Source: a virus. From it: a stretch of 59,107 nt of DNA. Location: the IMG/VR virus record IMGVR_UViG_3300042934_000561, positions 1 through 59,107 of that record. One strand, 5' to 3'. Below, piece by piece: positions 1 through 9,235 of this stretch. Under the pieces are notes generated by a model that made no database searches, had not been told where the DNA came from, and saw nothing but the letters and a program-made list of their open reading frames with translations. Numbering within the stretch: the first letter of the stretch is position 1; every line of letters starts with the position of its first letter. A program made the translations under genes and the position numbers.

Positions 1-823
1 ACTGGTTTCCAGAAATAGGGCTAAGCACTTTCCACGCATAGTATGATGAAAATTCTCCGCTTGCAGTTACTTTTATATTATTATTTTCGTATGAATTATG
101 AAGTCGAGTATTAATAGTCGATAAGTCAAAAACTTTTCCTTCGATATATCCAAAAGTATTTAAATTTAACCAAGTAATGGTCGTTTGAACTACTCTATCA
201 CAAATTAATAATCCCTTCGCTACTTTTATCAAATATGCAACTCCATAAGCAGTATTTAAAGGGGCTATTGGTAGTCCAAAGTCATAATACGGATTTCCTA
301 TACTAATAATATAGCCTCCTGCATTTCCAGATGGGGCTAAGTATTGAAATGGAATACAGTCTCCTACTTGCATGGATTTTATATCTGAAACCTGATTTAA
401 ATATGGATGTAATAAATATCCGTCAATATCGATATCCATGGCATCAAAAATAACTTGATTTGTGTCATTCGAGATAACTTCTATAGTATGAACTGATTTT
501 GTTAAGTCTAATACCTCAAACGCTAGCCCCTGAAATACTCCAGAAGCAGAGTATTGCGACATACTATAGAGGTTTCCATCTATTTTAACAGTTATATTAT
601 TTGAAGAACTTGATTGCATTAATGCGATAAATCTAAATCTACTCGTATATACCCTGAAAAATAGTGTACACTGAGATTCAATGGATCTTATATATTTTTG
701 TCCAGAACTGCTAGTATTTGTGAGTGATGTCCAACTTCCTGTGTAAACAAATCTACCATCAATTTCCTCGATCCTTCTCCAGCCAGATTCAGGAGCAGTT
801 AAAGCTTGGCCTACCGTAGCCAT
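1..823 (-). CDS. Partial tail fibre / receptor-binding-region protein
   Basis: The frame is open from an ATG at 823 to the window edge, so the C-terminus is missing (274 codons visible). A GGAGGTG site lies 6 bases upstream of the ATG. The N-terminus begins MATVGQALTAPESGWRRI, a beginning I associate with fibre-like proteins of Gram-positive phages (from memory, not searched). The rest is beta-rich and low in charge. It is the last gene seen in the tail module, where receptor-binding proteins usually lie. Fibre function is inferred from position and style; no enzymatic motif is visible. Confidence 0.6.
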   Translation of the reverse strand, partial: MATVGQALTAPESGWRRIEEIDGRFVYTGSWTSLTNTSSSGQKYIRSIESQCTLFFRVYTSRFRFIALMQSSSSNNITVKIDGNLYSMSQYSASGVFQGLAFEVLDLTKSVHTIEVISNDTNQVIFDAMDIDIDGYLLHPYLNQVSDIKSMQVGDCIPFQYLAPSGNAGGYIISIGNPYYDFGLPIAPLNTAYGVAYLIKVAKGLLICDRVVQTTITWLNLNTFGYIEGKVFDLSTINTRLHNSYENNNIKVTASGEFSSYYAWKVLSPISGNQ

Positions 824-834
824 ATTCTCACCTC

Positions 835-1584
835 CTACATTAAAGTTATTATTCTATTTAAACTAGCAGGCTCATTTGCCGTTAAGTTTACGTCTAAAGT
901 ACTCTGACTATTTCCAAAATATACAGTAAGCTTTCCGGATATATTCTTATTAACAGTTATTAAACAATTTAGCGAGACACACTTTTGCACTATATCGTAT
1001 TTTAACACTAATGACAATTTGAATTCTGTAGTGTTAAAAATGTAGTCTTTAGTGTATCCTATGTGATAAGCTAGTGTCGCATCTATTCTTTTATACGGAT
1101 TATTGTTATTGCGACTTCCTAAAAAGTCTGTAACTGCATCGTTGAATTGAACTACATTATTGTATGGGGGCTGATTTATAAATTTTTCAAGAATTCCGTT
1201 TTGTTCAAATCCAAGATATAGCATCATTCCGTTAATATTAAATTTCCCAGTTTGATCGAAACTAACAAAATTTGATCTTTCTTCGTTTAGTATTAAAGAA
1301 TTTAACATCAACAAAGATTCGTGAGTTAATTTAAACTTCTGCTGATCTGCATCGTATACTAAGTTTAATAGTTCCCCATTTTTAAGTTCAGATATTTTTT
1401 GTAAATCTAAGTTATTCAGATCAAATCCTCCGTTAGAAAGATCCAAATTAACAAATGTATGTAATGAATCAATTATAGAAAATACAGATAATTTATTCTT
1501 ATCAATTGAACTTAGCGCAGTTTCAACTCCGTTATGAGATTGATATATTTCTTTTCCGTCATCCATAATAGCTTTCCAAATCAT
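835..1584 (-). CDS. Unknown tail/baseplate-region protein
   Basis: 249 residues with a good AAGGAGG site before the ATG. The sequence is rich in Asn, Leu and Ile and has no signal peptide, membrane segment or recognised motif. The C-terminal 60 residues look beta-stranded. It sits between fibre-like genes in the same direction, so a minor virion role is likely, but only from context. I do not recognise the family. Confidence 0.6.
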   Translation of the reverse strand: MIWKAIMDDGKEIYQSHNGVETALSSIDKNKLSVFSIIDSLHTFVNLDLSNGGFDLNNLDLQKISELKNGELLNLVYDADQQKFKLTHESLLMLNSLILNEERSNFVSFDQTGKFNINGMMLYLGFEQNGILEKFINQPPYNNVVQFNDAVTDFLGSRNNNNPYKRIDATLAYHIGYTKDYIFNTTEFKLSLVLKYDIVQKCVSLNCLITVNKNISGKLTVYFGNSQSTLDVNLTANEPASLNRIITLM

Positions 1585-1603
1585 TTTAATTCCTCCTTAT
1601 AAC

Positions 1604-1628
1604 AAAAGGGAAAGATTTTATCTCTCCC
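1604..1628 (-). terminator. Weak hairpin terminator or attenuator
   Basis: On the minus strand a 9-bp stem, GGGAGAGAT with ATCTTTCCC (one G-U pair), closes a 3-base loop and is followed by TTTTG. It lies directly after the stop at 1634, before the next ribosome binding site. The short T run suggests partial termination or mRNA end protection. Confidence 0.45.
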
Positions 1629-1633
1629 TAAGT

Positions 1634-2128
1634 TTATGATGTATATTGATAGCTTACTCTAGTTTTCCATGCAATAGGACCTGCAGGTGCAGTTGGAAGA
1701 ACTTTTAATCTGAGCTTTAGTCTTGCATAATTTTTTTTAGTTAGTGCAGTTAAAGCGTTACCGTCGTTTCCAGTTCCCCGGATAAATCCAACTTCTCCAA
1801 AAGAATTGATAACTTGTACAGTACTGGCACTACCTCCAACTTCTGTCCAAGATGACCATATAGACCCATCGTAAGTCTGAACTTCTACAATAGCGTCAGT
1901 TTTAGTTGCAACTGGCCCAGAATCAGTTCCATCAGTATGCTTAGTAGTTATAAACACATTAGTCATATCTGCTACATCAGTTGATGGGGACCCTGCAGAA
2001 GTTCCTTTATTATTCCATAAATAAACCTCGGTTTCAGCAGATGGAGTTCCAGCATCAACGATGCCAGCGTCCCATTGTAGTCTTTGAGATCCATCAGGAT
2101 TTAACCACTTTGGTATTGGTGCTGCCAT
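1634..2128 (-). CDS. Small structural protein of the tail-tip region
   Basis: 164 residues starting MAAPIPKWLNPDGSQ, with AAGGAGG before the ATG. It is rich in Thr, Ser, Gly and Ala, lacks Cys and looks like a single beta-sandwich, as in many fibre or decoration proteins. Its place between fibre-like proteins suggests a tail-tip component. No specific family is recognised. Confidence 0.6.
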   Translation of the reverse strand: MAAPIPKWLNPDGSQRLQWDAGIVDAGTPSAETEVYLWNNKGTSAGSPSTDVADMTNVFITTKHTDGTDSGPVATKTDAIVEVQTYDGSIWSSWTEVGGSASTVQVINSFGEVGFIRGTGNDGNALTALTKKNYARLKLRLKVLPTAPAGPIAWKTRVSYQYTS

Positions 2129-2140
2129 ATTATTACCTCC

Positions 2141-3004
2141 TTATTGTACTACAAAAATTTGAATTGTAAATGTAGATTGAGTTCCTTTATTATCAATTTC
2201 TACATATATACTATCTTGACCAGACTCATCAACAAAGGGGATATCCATTATATCCCAAAGTATTTTATTAACTATTCCAGAATAATATACCCAGTACCCA
2301 TTTACCTTAGTCCATACACTAAAGCTAAAATCTTGTACCCCCTCCGATCCAATAACTTTAATTCCTTTTATAATTCCTCGCTTTACAAATGGAATCCATC
2401 TTGATAATTTAGTATTTGAATATACGATAGCGTCGTACTCTATTTTAACTAGGCTAGTATTAGCTACAGCTTCTCCAAACACTATACCCGTCTCGGATTC
2501 GTTCACCTTAATAAATTTACCACCGTTTCCATAATAGTTTTGTGGAGTATCAGTTAGCTGAGTAAATTTATTTAGAGCATTGTATATATCATCACCAAAG
2601 CTTATATTGCTTTTAGTTCCCGCTAATACTACAGCTACTTCATATCCTGGTTGAAGTATATAATTAAATTTTAGTTGAGAGGCGGAGATTTTTATATAAT
2701 CTTTATCCGGCCCCTCATAAACATCTAATCCCTGAATTGCTACAAATAATTCATCTCTTGCCATGTTAAACTGGAAATTAGTTAACGTTACAGTATCAGT
2801 TTCTTCAGAAACAGGTATTAGTTCCCATTTAACAGACATGTCTCGCTCGCCCATTTCATTAAGAATATCTGATAAATTTTTACCGTCTGCGTCCCTATAT
2901 ATGGATTCTAGCACATGTTGGAGAGGCGCATTCCTATCATTTAGGGAAGTATGTTTGTTTCCTTGGTTGTCGGGCAAATTAAATTTTAAAGAGCTTCCAG
3001 CCAT
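2141..3004 (-). CDS. Tail fibre-like protein
   Basis: 287 residues. Around residues 155-185 it carries a FTQLTDTPQNYYGNGGKFIKV stretch like the F-x-L-x-DTP...G(K)(Y/F)-x-x-V linker common before C-terminal domains of phage tail fibres (family knowledge). The C-terminal 100 residues look like a beta-sandwich. It has a GGAGGG site and short spacing to its neighbours. Fibre or adaptor role is inferred from that motif and the location. Confidence 0.65.
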   Translation of the reverse strand: MAGSSLKFNLPDNQGNKHTSLNDRNAPLQHVLESIYRDADGKNLSDILNEMGERDMSVKWELIPVSEETDTVTLTNFQFNMARDELFVAIQGLDVYEGPDKDYIKISASQLKFNYILQPGYEVAVVLAGTKSNISFGDDIYNALNKFTQLTDTPQNYYGNGGKFIKVNESETGIVFGEAVANTSLVKIEYDAIVYSNTKLSRWIPFVKRGIIKGIKVIGSEGVQDFSFSVWTKVNGYWVYYSGIVNKILWDIMDIPFVDESGQDSIYVEIDNKGTQSTFTIQIFVVQ

Positions 3005-3016
3005 ATACTTTCCCTC

Positions 3017-4108
3017 CTAATAAGTTAATGCTAGATTAAATTTAAACGGAGTTAACTCAGTTTTTATAAGCACTTCCGGATTTCTAACGACTTTGGCAAA
3101 TACTGAGATAGTTTCCCCGCTAGGAATTGATGGAATCGATAAAGTTTGCGTGTATTCTCCGTCTATAGTGTTAGAAAACCAAACACATTGATAACCAGGA
3201 TCATCATCGTATTGTGCAGAATACAATCCGATATTAACAAAATCATTTAAATAGGGATTAGTGAAATTTATAACGAACGAAATTTCGTTGTCAGTAAAAT
3301 AGCCTAAAAAGTATTCAGAATCTTGATAAAGATCTTGACTATCTACTTTAACTAGCGGCACCGCTCCGTAGTAGTACACATCGCCTCCGCATATATCAAA
3401 ATTAGCAGAAGTATGTATTAAATCTCCATCAGCATTAAAAATTTTAAAATATGCAGTGTACGGCGGAATAAAATCATGATTAAATTTTACTCCGGAATAT
3501 GGATTAGTAACTTTCTGAGCTCCAATCGATAAGTCATGTCCAGTTAAAATCTGAACAGTGTAGCCTACCGGAATATTTAATAATTGAATCTCGTGGCTTA
3601 GATACATTCTAAAGTAATCAACATTATAGTCTGATGACCCTTGTACAGCAGGACCCTTAACAATAAATCCAACCTTTCCAGCGCTTCTAAATTCTCCCGA
3701 ACCAACTAATTCCCAGGATGCTTCCTCATTATTTTTTCCATAAGCAGTATATACACTCCCATACTTTTCTAATCTTAAATATTGATATACAATGGAAGAA
3801 TCCTTTAACTCGTCGTAATACTCTAAAATTTCTAACTTTTCTTGAAGTGTTTTAAAAACCACTAAACCTGCCTGAACCTGATCACTATAAGGAACATATT
3901 CATTTCTAATATCAATTATATAATGATCAGGCTCATCTAACAAGACTAGCAAATCTGGGGAATCATGAAACATTTTCAAATACCCAGGTCGTTCTATTAA
4001 AGAATATCTTAGTGCATCATTTGGAATAGTTGTCCAGTTAGAATTTAAGCTTTCTTGACTGAATTCATCAAAAAATAATTTTCCTTGAGTAAGCCTTACT
4101 ATATTCAT
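3017..4108 (-). CDS. Tail protein with N-terminal lectin-like (LamG/DUF1349-type) fold
   Basis: 363 residues. Residues about 12-165 (EFSQESLNSNWTTIPN, then GYLKM, QAGLVVF, EKYGSVYTAYG and KVGFIVKG) follow the pattern of concanavalin-like beta-sandwich domains seen in beta-xylosidase C-termini and DUF1349. The C-terminal half has tail-protein phrases such as PYTAYFKIFNADGDLIHTS. A carbohydrate-binding baseplate or fibre role is plausible but inferred. The ATG is 2 bases past the preceding stop and lacks a clear ribosome binding site, which suggests translational coupling. Confidence 0.55.
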   Translation of the reverse strand: MNIVRLTQGKLFFDEFSQESLNSNWTTIPNDALRYSLIERPGYLKMFHDSPDLLVLLDEPDHYIIDIRNEYVPYSDQVQAGLVVFKTLQEKLEILEYYDELKDSSIVYQYLRLEKYGSVYTAYGKNNEEASWELVGSGEFRSAGKVGFIVKGPAVQGSSDYNVDYFRMYLSHEIQLLNIPVGYTVQILTGHDLSIGAQKVTNPYSGVKFNHDFIPPYTAYFKIFNADGDLIHTSANFDICGGDVYYYGAVPLVKVDSQDLYQDSEYFLGYFTDNEISFVINFTNPYLNDFVNIGLYSAQYDDDPGYQCVWFSNTIDGEYTQTLSIPSIPSGETISVFAKVVRNPEVLIKTELTPFKFNLALTY

Positions 4109-4109
4109 G

Positions 4110-4433
4110 TTAGCTTATTGGATATAGCACTGTGTTTAAGTCGACTAATCTATCTAATTTTACATTATCTAATCCAAGGGTTCCTGCTAAAGCTATTACC
4201 TGTTTCTTAGCTAAATCAAACGATAAGTGAGTTCCCTCAAGCACCCAAGCTTCTCGTGGAAGCGTCGAAAGTACGACGTAGTCTGTTCCACTAGACATTA
4301 AATTTTTCCCATAAGTAGTGTCGCAAAATACCTGTCTAGTTCCCGTTGCGTCAGTAGTTGTATAATGAGCCCGTGAGTACACTTCCCATCTTTTTTCTTT
4401 ACGATTTTTTTGTATAGCGGTATCAAATGCCAT
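4110..4433 (-). CDS. Small virion-region protein, unknown
   Basis: 107 residues with an AAGGAGG site. It reads as a compact alpha/beta protein with a basic N-terminus and no membrane segment. It is probably translated with the next gene, whose ATG follows its stop by one base. Being in the baseplate block suggests a structural or assembly role; the family is not recognised. Confidence 0.55.
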   Translation of the reverse strand: MAFDTAIQKNRKEKRWEVYSRAHYTTTDATGTRQVFCDTTYGKNLMSSGTDYVVLSTLPREAWVLEGTHLSFDLAKKQVIALAGTLGLDNVKLDRLVDLNTVLYPIS

Positions 4434-4445
4434 TATTATACCTCC

Positions 4446-7400
4446 TTATAATAGTTTATTTATATATTTAGATAACCATTTATGGCGAACTCCCTTTACC
4501 TTATCAAATATCTTAGTGCCTGGAACTCCATATACACCATGATGGTCATTAAAATATTTTACTAGATCATTAATTAACTGCTTTACGTATAAATTGCCTG
4601 TCAAACTATTTAAATCTTCGTCTGGAATATTTTGTATAATTGCTTCCGCATACCATCGAATCCAACGATATAGTCTCCAATAATCTTCTCTATAAATATT
4701 TGGATTATCATTAGATTCATACGTAGTTGGATAATACTCTGGAAGTTTATACTCTTTATCTGGAATATACTTATCTAGCCAATCATATATTAAATTTACA
4801 AAGTGTTTGAGCGATTGGGATGGAGTGTATCTTTCATACAAAAAACAGTTTGCGTACCATAATTCGTAACAAAAATCTACTACATTTGCAATAATATGAA
4901 TATCAATCTCAATTTCTAATTTTCCATGATCGCTTCCGTTTGGAATTGGATGCTCAGTAGTTTTCTCTCTAGTTACTCTATCAGTGTATGGATACTTCAG
5001 TTCGTCTTCGATATGATCAATTACTCCTCTGATAGGCTTACGAGCATACGGATAATCCATTGGAAGAATAACTGGATCGTACGGCCCGTCGCTTGGTATA
5101 AAATACCATCTCTTAAACATCTCCTGATAAATAAAGTTATACTCGCTAAAAATTTCTTTTAGTGATTTAACAATGTCCATATTAGTTATGTCATTATTAA
5201 TTATAGCATAACTTGCAGACTTTTCAAAGGTCTCAATGTAATGTATGTCACTAAGTATCAGTTTTTGGAAAGAGAATATGTCCTCCATACTAGTCAAATA
5301 AGTATTTTTAAAATCTAAATCATCAATTATAGCATTATTAAGTATAGTGCTTACTTTGTATGCAAAGTCCAGTGGAAGTTGATAATTTAGATCTATAAGA
5401 ATATCCTGTTTACCCTTAACATACAAATATAAACTGCTAAGGTTACTTTCTTTGCCGGACTTTTTTATTACATAGTTAATAGATTGAATTATTAGTTGAC
5501 GGTTATGTAATTTTTCAAAAACATTAGAACTCATTGTAGTTCCATTTCTTTGAACGGTTTCAAAAAATATGGGATTTTCTGATTTAATCTCGTGGTCTAA
5601 TAATGATTCAAATTCAATTGCCGAAACAGTTATCCAACATTTTTTATTTGGATCCGAAAGTTTATTTGTCTGATCAATAGTTAAATCGTTTAATTTTCTG
5701 TCATGTAGTACTAACGCAGTATCTATGATAGAATCATTATTTACCAAAAAAGTCGATTTAAATCCTCTACAAAACCTTATCTGATTTATTCTCTTACTTG
5801 TCCAAATATTCTGGAATTTAAATAATTCCAAGTTAGTTCTTTCAGCTAACTTGTTTAAATCTGGTTTATAAGATTCTTTAATTATAGACTTACTGTGGCT
5901 TAATAACGAGGAATTTGTTATAAACTGGTTAATGGTATCGACTACCCCAAACATACTTAAAACTGTAGTTAACTCGCTTCGGTTAAAATCCATTGTTAAG
6001 TTTCCATATAACGCAACTTCTTTATGATGATTACGAATTACTTCCTCAATCCCTGTCATCAAAAAATCTTTATACAAGGAAGTAACATTAAAGTTACTAT
6101 CGAAAATATCCACTATTTCGGAGTTTCCAGATCCTAACTTAGTATTAAATAGTTCTAATTCCAATATCGAAGAAAAAGCTGAATCGTAATTAAAATCAAT
6201 TATTCCATTAAGATTAGACTTTGAACTCATAATGGCATGAACATCGGAAAAGGTTATATTGTTTCGTAATATAGCTAAGTCAACGGCTTTTGTAAGATCT
6301 GCTTTCTTAGTCTGCAGAACTGGAAGTAAATTATAGGTATTTGTATGCAATTGCTTTTTTCCCAAGTCTAATAATTTTACCTTGCTATAATCTGTATTAA
6401 TTTCTTTAGAATTCCTATCTGCTATAAAGTCGTTTGCTATATGTATATTAGTGCTACTACTAGTTAGTAGTATTCCAGAATTACTTTCTTGGGCGGCGCT
6501 TTTATAAATAGTCTCAAAAAATAAGTTTCTTTGATAGTTATTATAATTTTCCGAATTTATATTCTGTAACCAATTTAACAAAGAATCGTTAGTATTGTTT
6601 AAAAGATACGGAGTTTTATAGTTAGTTTGAAGTTTAAATAGAAATTCTAGATTTAATCTATTCTTATTCCATAATCTATTTAGATTTAAAATACTTGTGT
6701 CTAAATTAATCTCGGATAGCGAGTTAAGATTTTTATTTATATGCAGAGTTCGAGTATCCAATTTATCCATCTCGATAAGAAATTTACCGATAGTATTGTT
6801 TCCTACATCTTCAGAATAATTTAATTTAATTGGTAATCCATCCTGATTAATCATATACTTGAGCGCGTCCAATAACAGATACTTAAATTCATAAATTTCT
6901 TGAATGATAATAGATTGAAAAGTGTTGCTTAAGATAATTTCATTTTTTGTATCTTTATTATAGTTAACTAACAAATTAGTGCTAGTTAATATATTCCTTT
7001 TAGGAATTACTCCCAAGACAAAAAGATTATTAGCTAAGTATATACTCCAGGCTCTTCCGAAATTTGGAACTAAATGGAGTTTTCCTAATGAATCGTACAG
7101 CTTAATTTCGTGACTAATTAATTCTAGCAGAGTTAAACTATTTTTTAATATAGTATGTTTAGTTTCTAATAAAAACTCGGAATGTTTCAACAACGAAAAC
7201 TTCTCGTCTCCAGTTAAATCATATCCAAAAATTAATTTATTATTCAAATATATTAACTTTTCCGATTCAATATTTAAATTGGATGTAGGGATAAAGGCAT
7301 CGAAGCGATTATTTTTAATGTATGTAATAGGAGGTACACCATTATAAATGTTCTTCACCTTCGATGCCTGTTTTATAACATTGTGTAAGTAATTAAATTT

Positions 7401-7718
7401 TCTGGATTTTCTTTGAGCAGTGCTATGCCTGTTTATGATTCCATATTGATTTGATACAGTACTCCATTGATTTTCAATAATAACATCAACTGCTCTTCTA
7501 ACTCGATCAAATCTAAATAAATCTCCTGATATAATAGCATTTCTTTGTTCAAATCCATAGTACAGAAACAAAGTTTTAAGCTCATCAGATTCGGTTATTG
7601 AATTAAAAGTGATAGGATATAATCCAGCATTAGTAAATATTCCAGATATGGGATATAACAGTAAATCTGAATCTTTATATACGCTATAAAAGTCTAAATA
7701 CTTAGATCGATTAGTCAT
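4446..7718 (-). CDS. Very large unknown tail/baseplate protein
   Basis: 1090 residues, one of the largest in the window. It is very rich in Asn, Leu, Ile and Ser, with many predicted helices and no signal peptide or enzyme motif. A more polar Pro/Tyr-rich part (residues about 870-1010) precedes the C-terminus. Its position between baseplate-like genes and its size suggest a structural tail component. I do not recognise the family, and its composition is typical of fast-evolving phage structural proteins. Confidence 0.6.
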   Translation of the reverse strand: MTNRSKYLDFYSVYKDSDLLLYPISGIFTNAGLYPITFNSITESDELKTLFLYYGFEQRNAIISGDLFRFDRVRRAVDVIIENQWSTVSNQYGIINRHSTAQRKSRKFNYLHNVIKQASKVKNIYNGVPPITYIKNNRFDAFIPTSNLNIESEKLIYLNNKLIFGYDLTGDEKFSLLKHSEFLLETKHTILKNSLTLLELISHEIKLYDSLGKLHLVPNFGRAWSIYLANNLFVLGVIPKRNILTSTNLLVNYNKDTKNEIILSNTFQSIIIQEIYEFKYLLLDALKYMINQDGLPIKLNYSEDVGNNTIGKFLIEMDKLDTRTLHINKNLNSLSEINLDTSILNLNRLWNKNRLNLEFLFKLQTNYKTPYLLNNTNDSLLNWLQNINSENYNNYQRNLFFETIYKSAAQESNSGILLTSSSTNIHIANDFIADRNSKEINTDYSKVKLLDLGKKQLHTNTYNLLPVLQTKKADLTKAVDLAILRNNITFSDVHAIMSSKSNLNGIIDFNYDSAFSSILELELFNTKLGSGNSEIVDIFDSNFNVTSLYKDFLMTGIEEVIRNHHKEVALYGNLTMDFNRSELTTVLSMFGVVDTINQFITNSSLLSHSKSIIKESYKPDLNKLAERTNLELFKFQNIWTSKRINQIRFCRGFKSTFLVNNDSIIDTALVLHDRKLNDLTIDQTNKLSDPNKKCWITVSAIEFESLLDHEIKSENPIFFETVQRNGTTMSSNVFEKLHNRQLIIQSINYVIKKSGKESNLSSLYLYVKGKQDILIDLNYQLPLDFAYKVSTILNNAIIDDLDFKNTYLTSMEDIFSFQKLILSDIHYIETFEKSASYAIINNDITNMDIVKSLKEIFSEYNFIYQEMFKRWYFIPSDGPYDPVILPMDYPYARKPIRGVIDHIEDELKYPYTDRVTREKTTEHPIPNGSDHGKLEIEIDIHIIANVVDFCYELWYANCFLYERYTPSQSLKHFVNLIYDWLDKYIPDKEYKLPEYYPTTYESNDNPNIYREDYWRLYRWIRWYAEAIIQNIPDEDLNSLTGNLYVKQLINDLVKYFNDHHGVYGVPGTKIFDKVKGVRHKWLSKYINKLL

Positions 7719-7735
7719 ATCCTATCGCTTCCTTT

Positions 7736-8785
7736 CTAAATAGTTTTACGATCCTTTAGAATTGCCACTCCGTGCAACACATTAGTCGAATCATTAAATA
7801 TGCTATATGGGGCGTTTACTAGAAATACTTTATAAACATCCTCTGTGTTAGGAGTTCCAACTGGATCTGCATCATTATATTTATGCACCATCTCGTCTAA
7901 ATTAACCACAGTGCTTCTATCAGTTGAAGCAATTCCATATAATTCTCCTCGATAGCCATCAAAACCATGATAAACATAAATTGGAGACATATGATATTTT
8001 TTAGTATAAGCTGATGGCCCTTCTAAATGTTTATTAACAAATTCATCTGGAGTAGTCATCGAAGCCACATGAGCTTGCATTGGAAATCCTGTATAAGTTT
8101 TTAACATACTGATGTCTAGAACTCCAGTTGCAGTTTTATCACTATATTGATTTATTTCTTCATCAGTTAAATAGTTGAATGGGGACTCATCGCTTGAGAA
8201 ACAAACTCCAAAGTTTGTATTTGGATTAGTTCCGACATCCTCTTTAAAAGGCTTTACTGCTCCCATGTACCCAAAAGAAATTAATCTATCATCAAAGTTA
8301 GCTGATGGATCTCCTCCTAGCACAAGAGCAACTTTCTCTGGTTCAACTGATATCCAGTATTGTACTGGTAACCACCCTTTAATGTTAGCCTCAGTATTCG
8401 AAAAAAACCAAGAAAACCTAGCTCTAGCCGAATCTGTATCAACTCCCCAAGTACCTCTAACCTGAGGATCAACTGGAATTGTGTAGTTAGTGCCGTACTT
8501 AACTTCTATACAATAAAAGTTAGACTTCTGAACAGCACTTCCACCAGATTTCGGAATTACTGAAAGTGTAGTTGGTTTGAAAAATTCTATGTATACATCA
8601 GTTGTTCCAACTTGGTGTTTTAATGTAAATACATCAGTTATTAAAGATAATTCAGCTGGATAAAATAACGACCAGTTTAAGTCTTCTAACCCGTCAGTAA
8701 TTTTATCTGCTAAGGTACGTAGTAATCCAGGAGTAGTTACGTCGCCTATAACAGGAGCATAACCCTCTTCCCACCTAATTGTCAT
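7736..8785 (-). CDS. Baseplate/tail-tip protein, unknown family
   Basis: 349 residues starting MTIRWEEGYAPVIGDVTTPG. The N-terminal helix (TPGLLRTLADKITDGLEDLNW) followed by beta-rich sequence resembles baseplate-associated proteins of Gram-positive phages. AAGGAGGAAT precedes the ATG. The phrase YHGFDGYRGELYGIASTDRS near residue 275 looks like a surface loop region. Structural role is inferred from context. Confidence 0.6.
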   Translation of the reverse strand: MTIRWEEGYAPVIGDVTTPGLLRTLADKITDGLEDLNWSLFYPAELSLITDVFTLKHQVGTTDVYIEFFKPTTLSVIPKSGGSAVQKSNFYCIEVKYGTNYTIPVDPQVRGTWGVDTDSARARFSWFFSNTEANIKGWLPVQYWISVEPEKVALVLGGDPSANFDDRLISFGYMGAVKPFKEDVGTNPNTNFGVCFSSDESPFNYLTDEEINQYSDKTATGVLDISMLKTYTGFPMQAHVASMTTPDEFVNKHLEGPSAYTKKYHMSPIYVYHGFDGYRGELYGIASTDRSTVVNLDEMVHKYNDADPVGTPNTEDVYKVFLVNAPYSIFNDSTNVLHGVAILKDRKTI

Positions 8786-8798
8786 TTTTATTCCTCCT

Positions 8799-9227
8799 TT
8801 ATACTTTTATTGGCAATCTGCAAGTTACATCAAAATCTATCCAAATAACTTTGGAAGTTCCAGTAACATTATTGAAAACAAATTTTAACGTATCTTTTCC
8901 TGGAGTTATTTTTAATATTGGACGTATTTCTTTTATATGCCCTAACTCCTTCGTATAAATTTGTTTTAATACATATTGATCGTTTCTAATTAAATTATAA
9001 TTATCTTGGTCCTTATATCCAGTAGCACTAAAGGTGTAGGATTGCAACTCATAATCATTATTTAATGGAAAATTTATTTCGTATTCGTAAGTATGTGAAA
9101 CTCCTAAGGTATCTGGAATTTCGTACCTAAATCCGAATGGACATTGATGCTTATATTTTGGATACAATGGATAAGGAAATTTAAATATATCAGCAACTAC
9201 ACTAACATCAAATCCGATTTGAATCAC
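8799..9227 (-). CDS. Single-domain paralogue of the next protein's N-terminus
   Basis: 142 residues. The full length aligns by eye with the first ~135 residues of the neighbour at 9236-11308: ADIFKFPYPLYPKYKH versus ADIFKFPTPLFPKYKH, NNDYELQSYTFSATGYKD versus NNKYELQYVEYDFSGWKD, and TGTSKVIWIDFDV versus TGTSKVLWLDLGL. The start is doubtful: GTG at 9227 runs into the AAGGGGGTG ribosome binding site, and at the place where the paralogue uses TTG the codon is ATC. It is probably a small tail decoration or adaptor. Confidence 0.7.
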   Translation of the reverse strand: MIQIGFDVSVVADIFKFPYPLYPKYKHQCPFGFRYEIPDTLGVSHTYEYEINFPLNNDYELQSYTFSATGYKDQDNYNLIRNDQYVLKQIYTKELGHIKEIRPILKITPGKDTLKFVFNNVTGTSKVIWIDFDVTCRLPIKV

Positions 9228-9235
9228 CCCCTTTA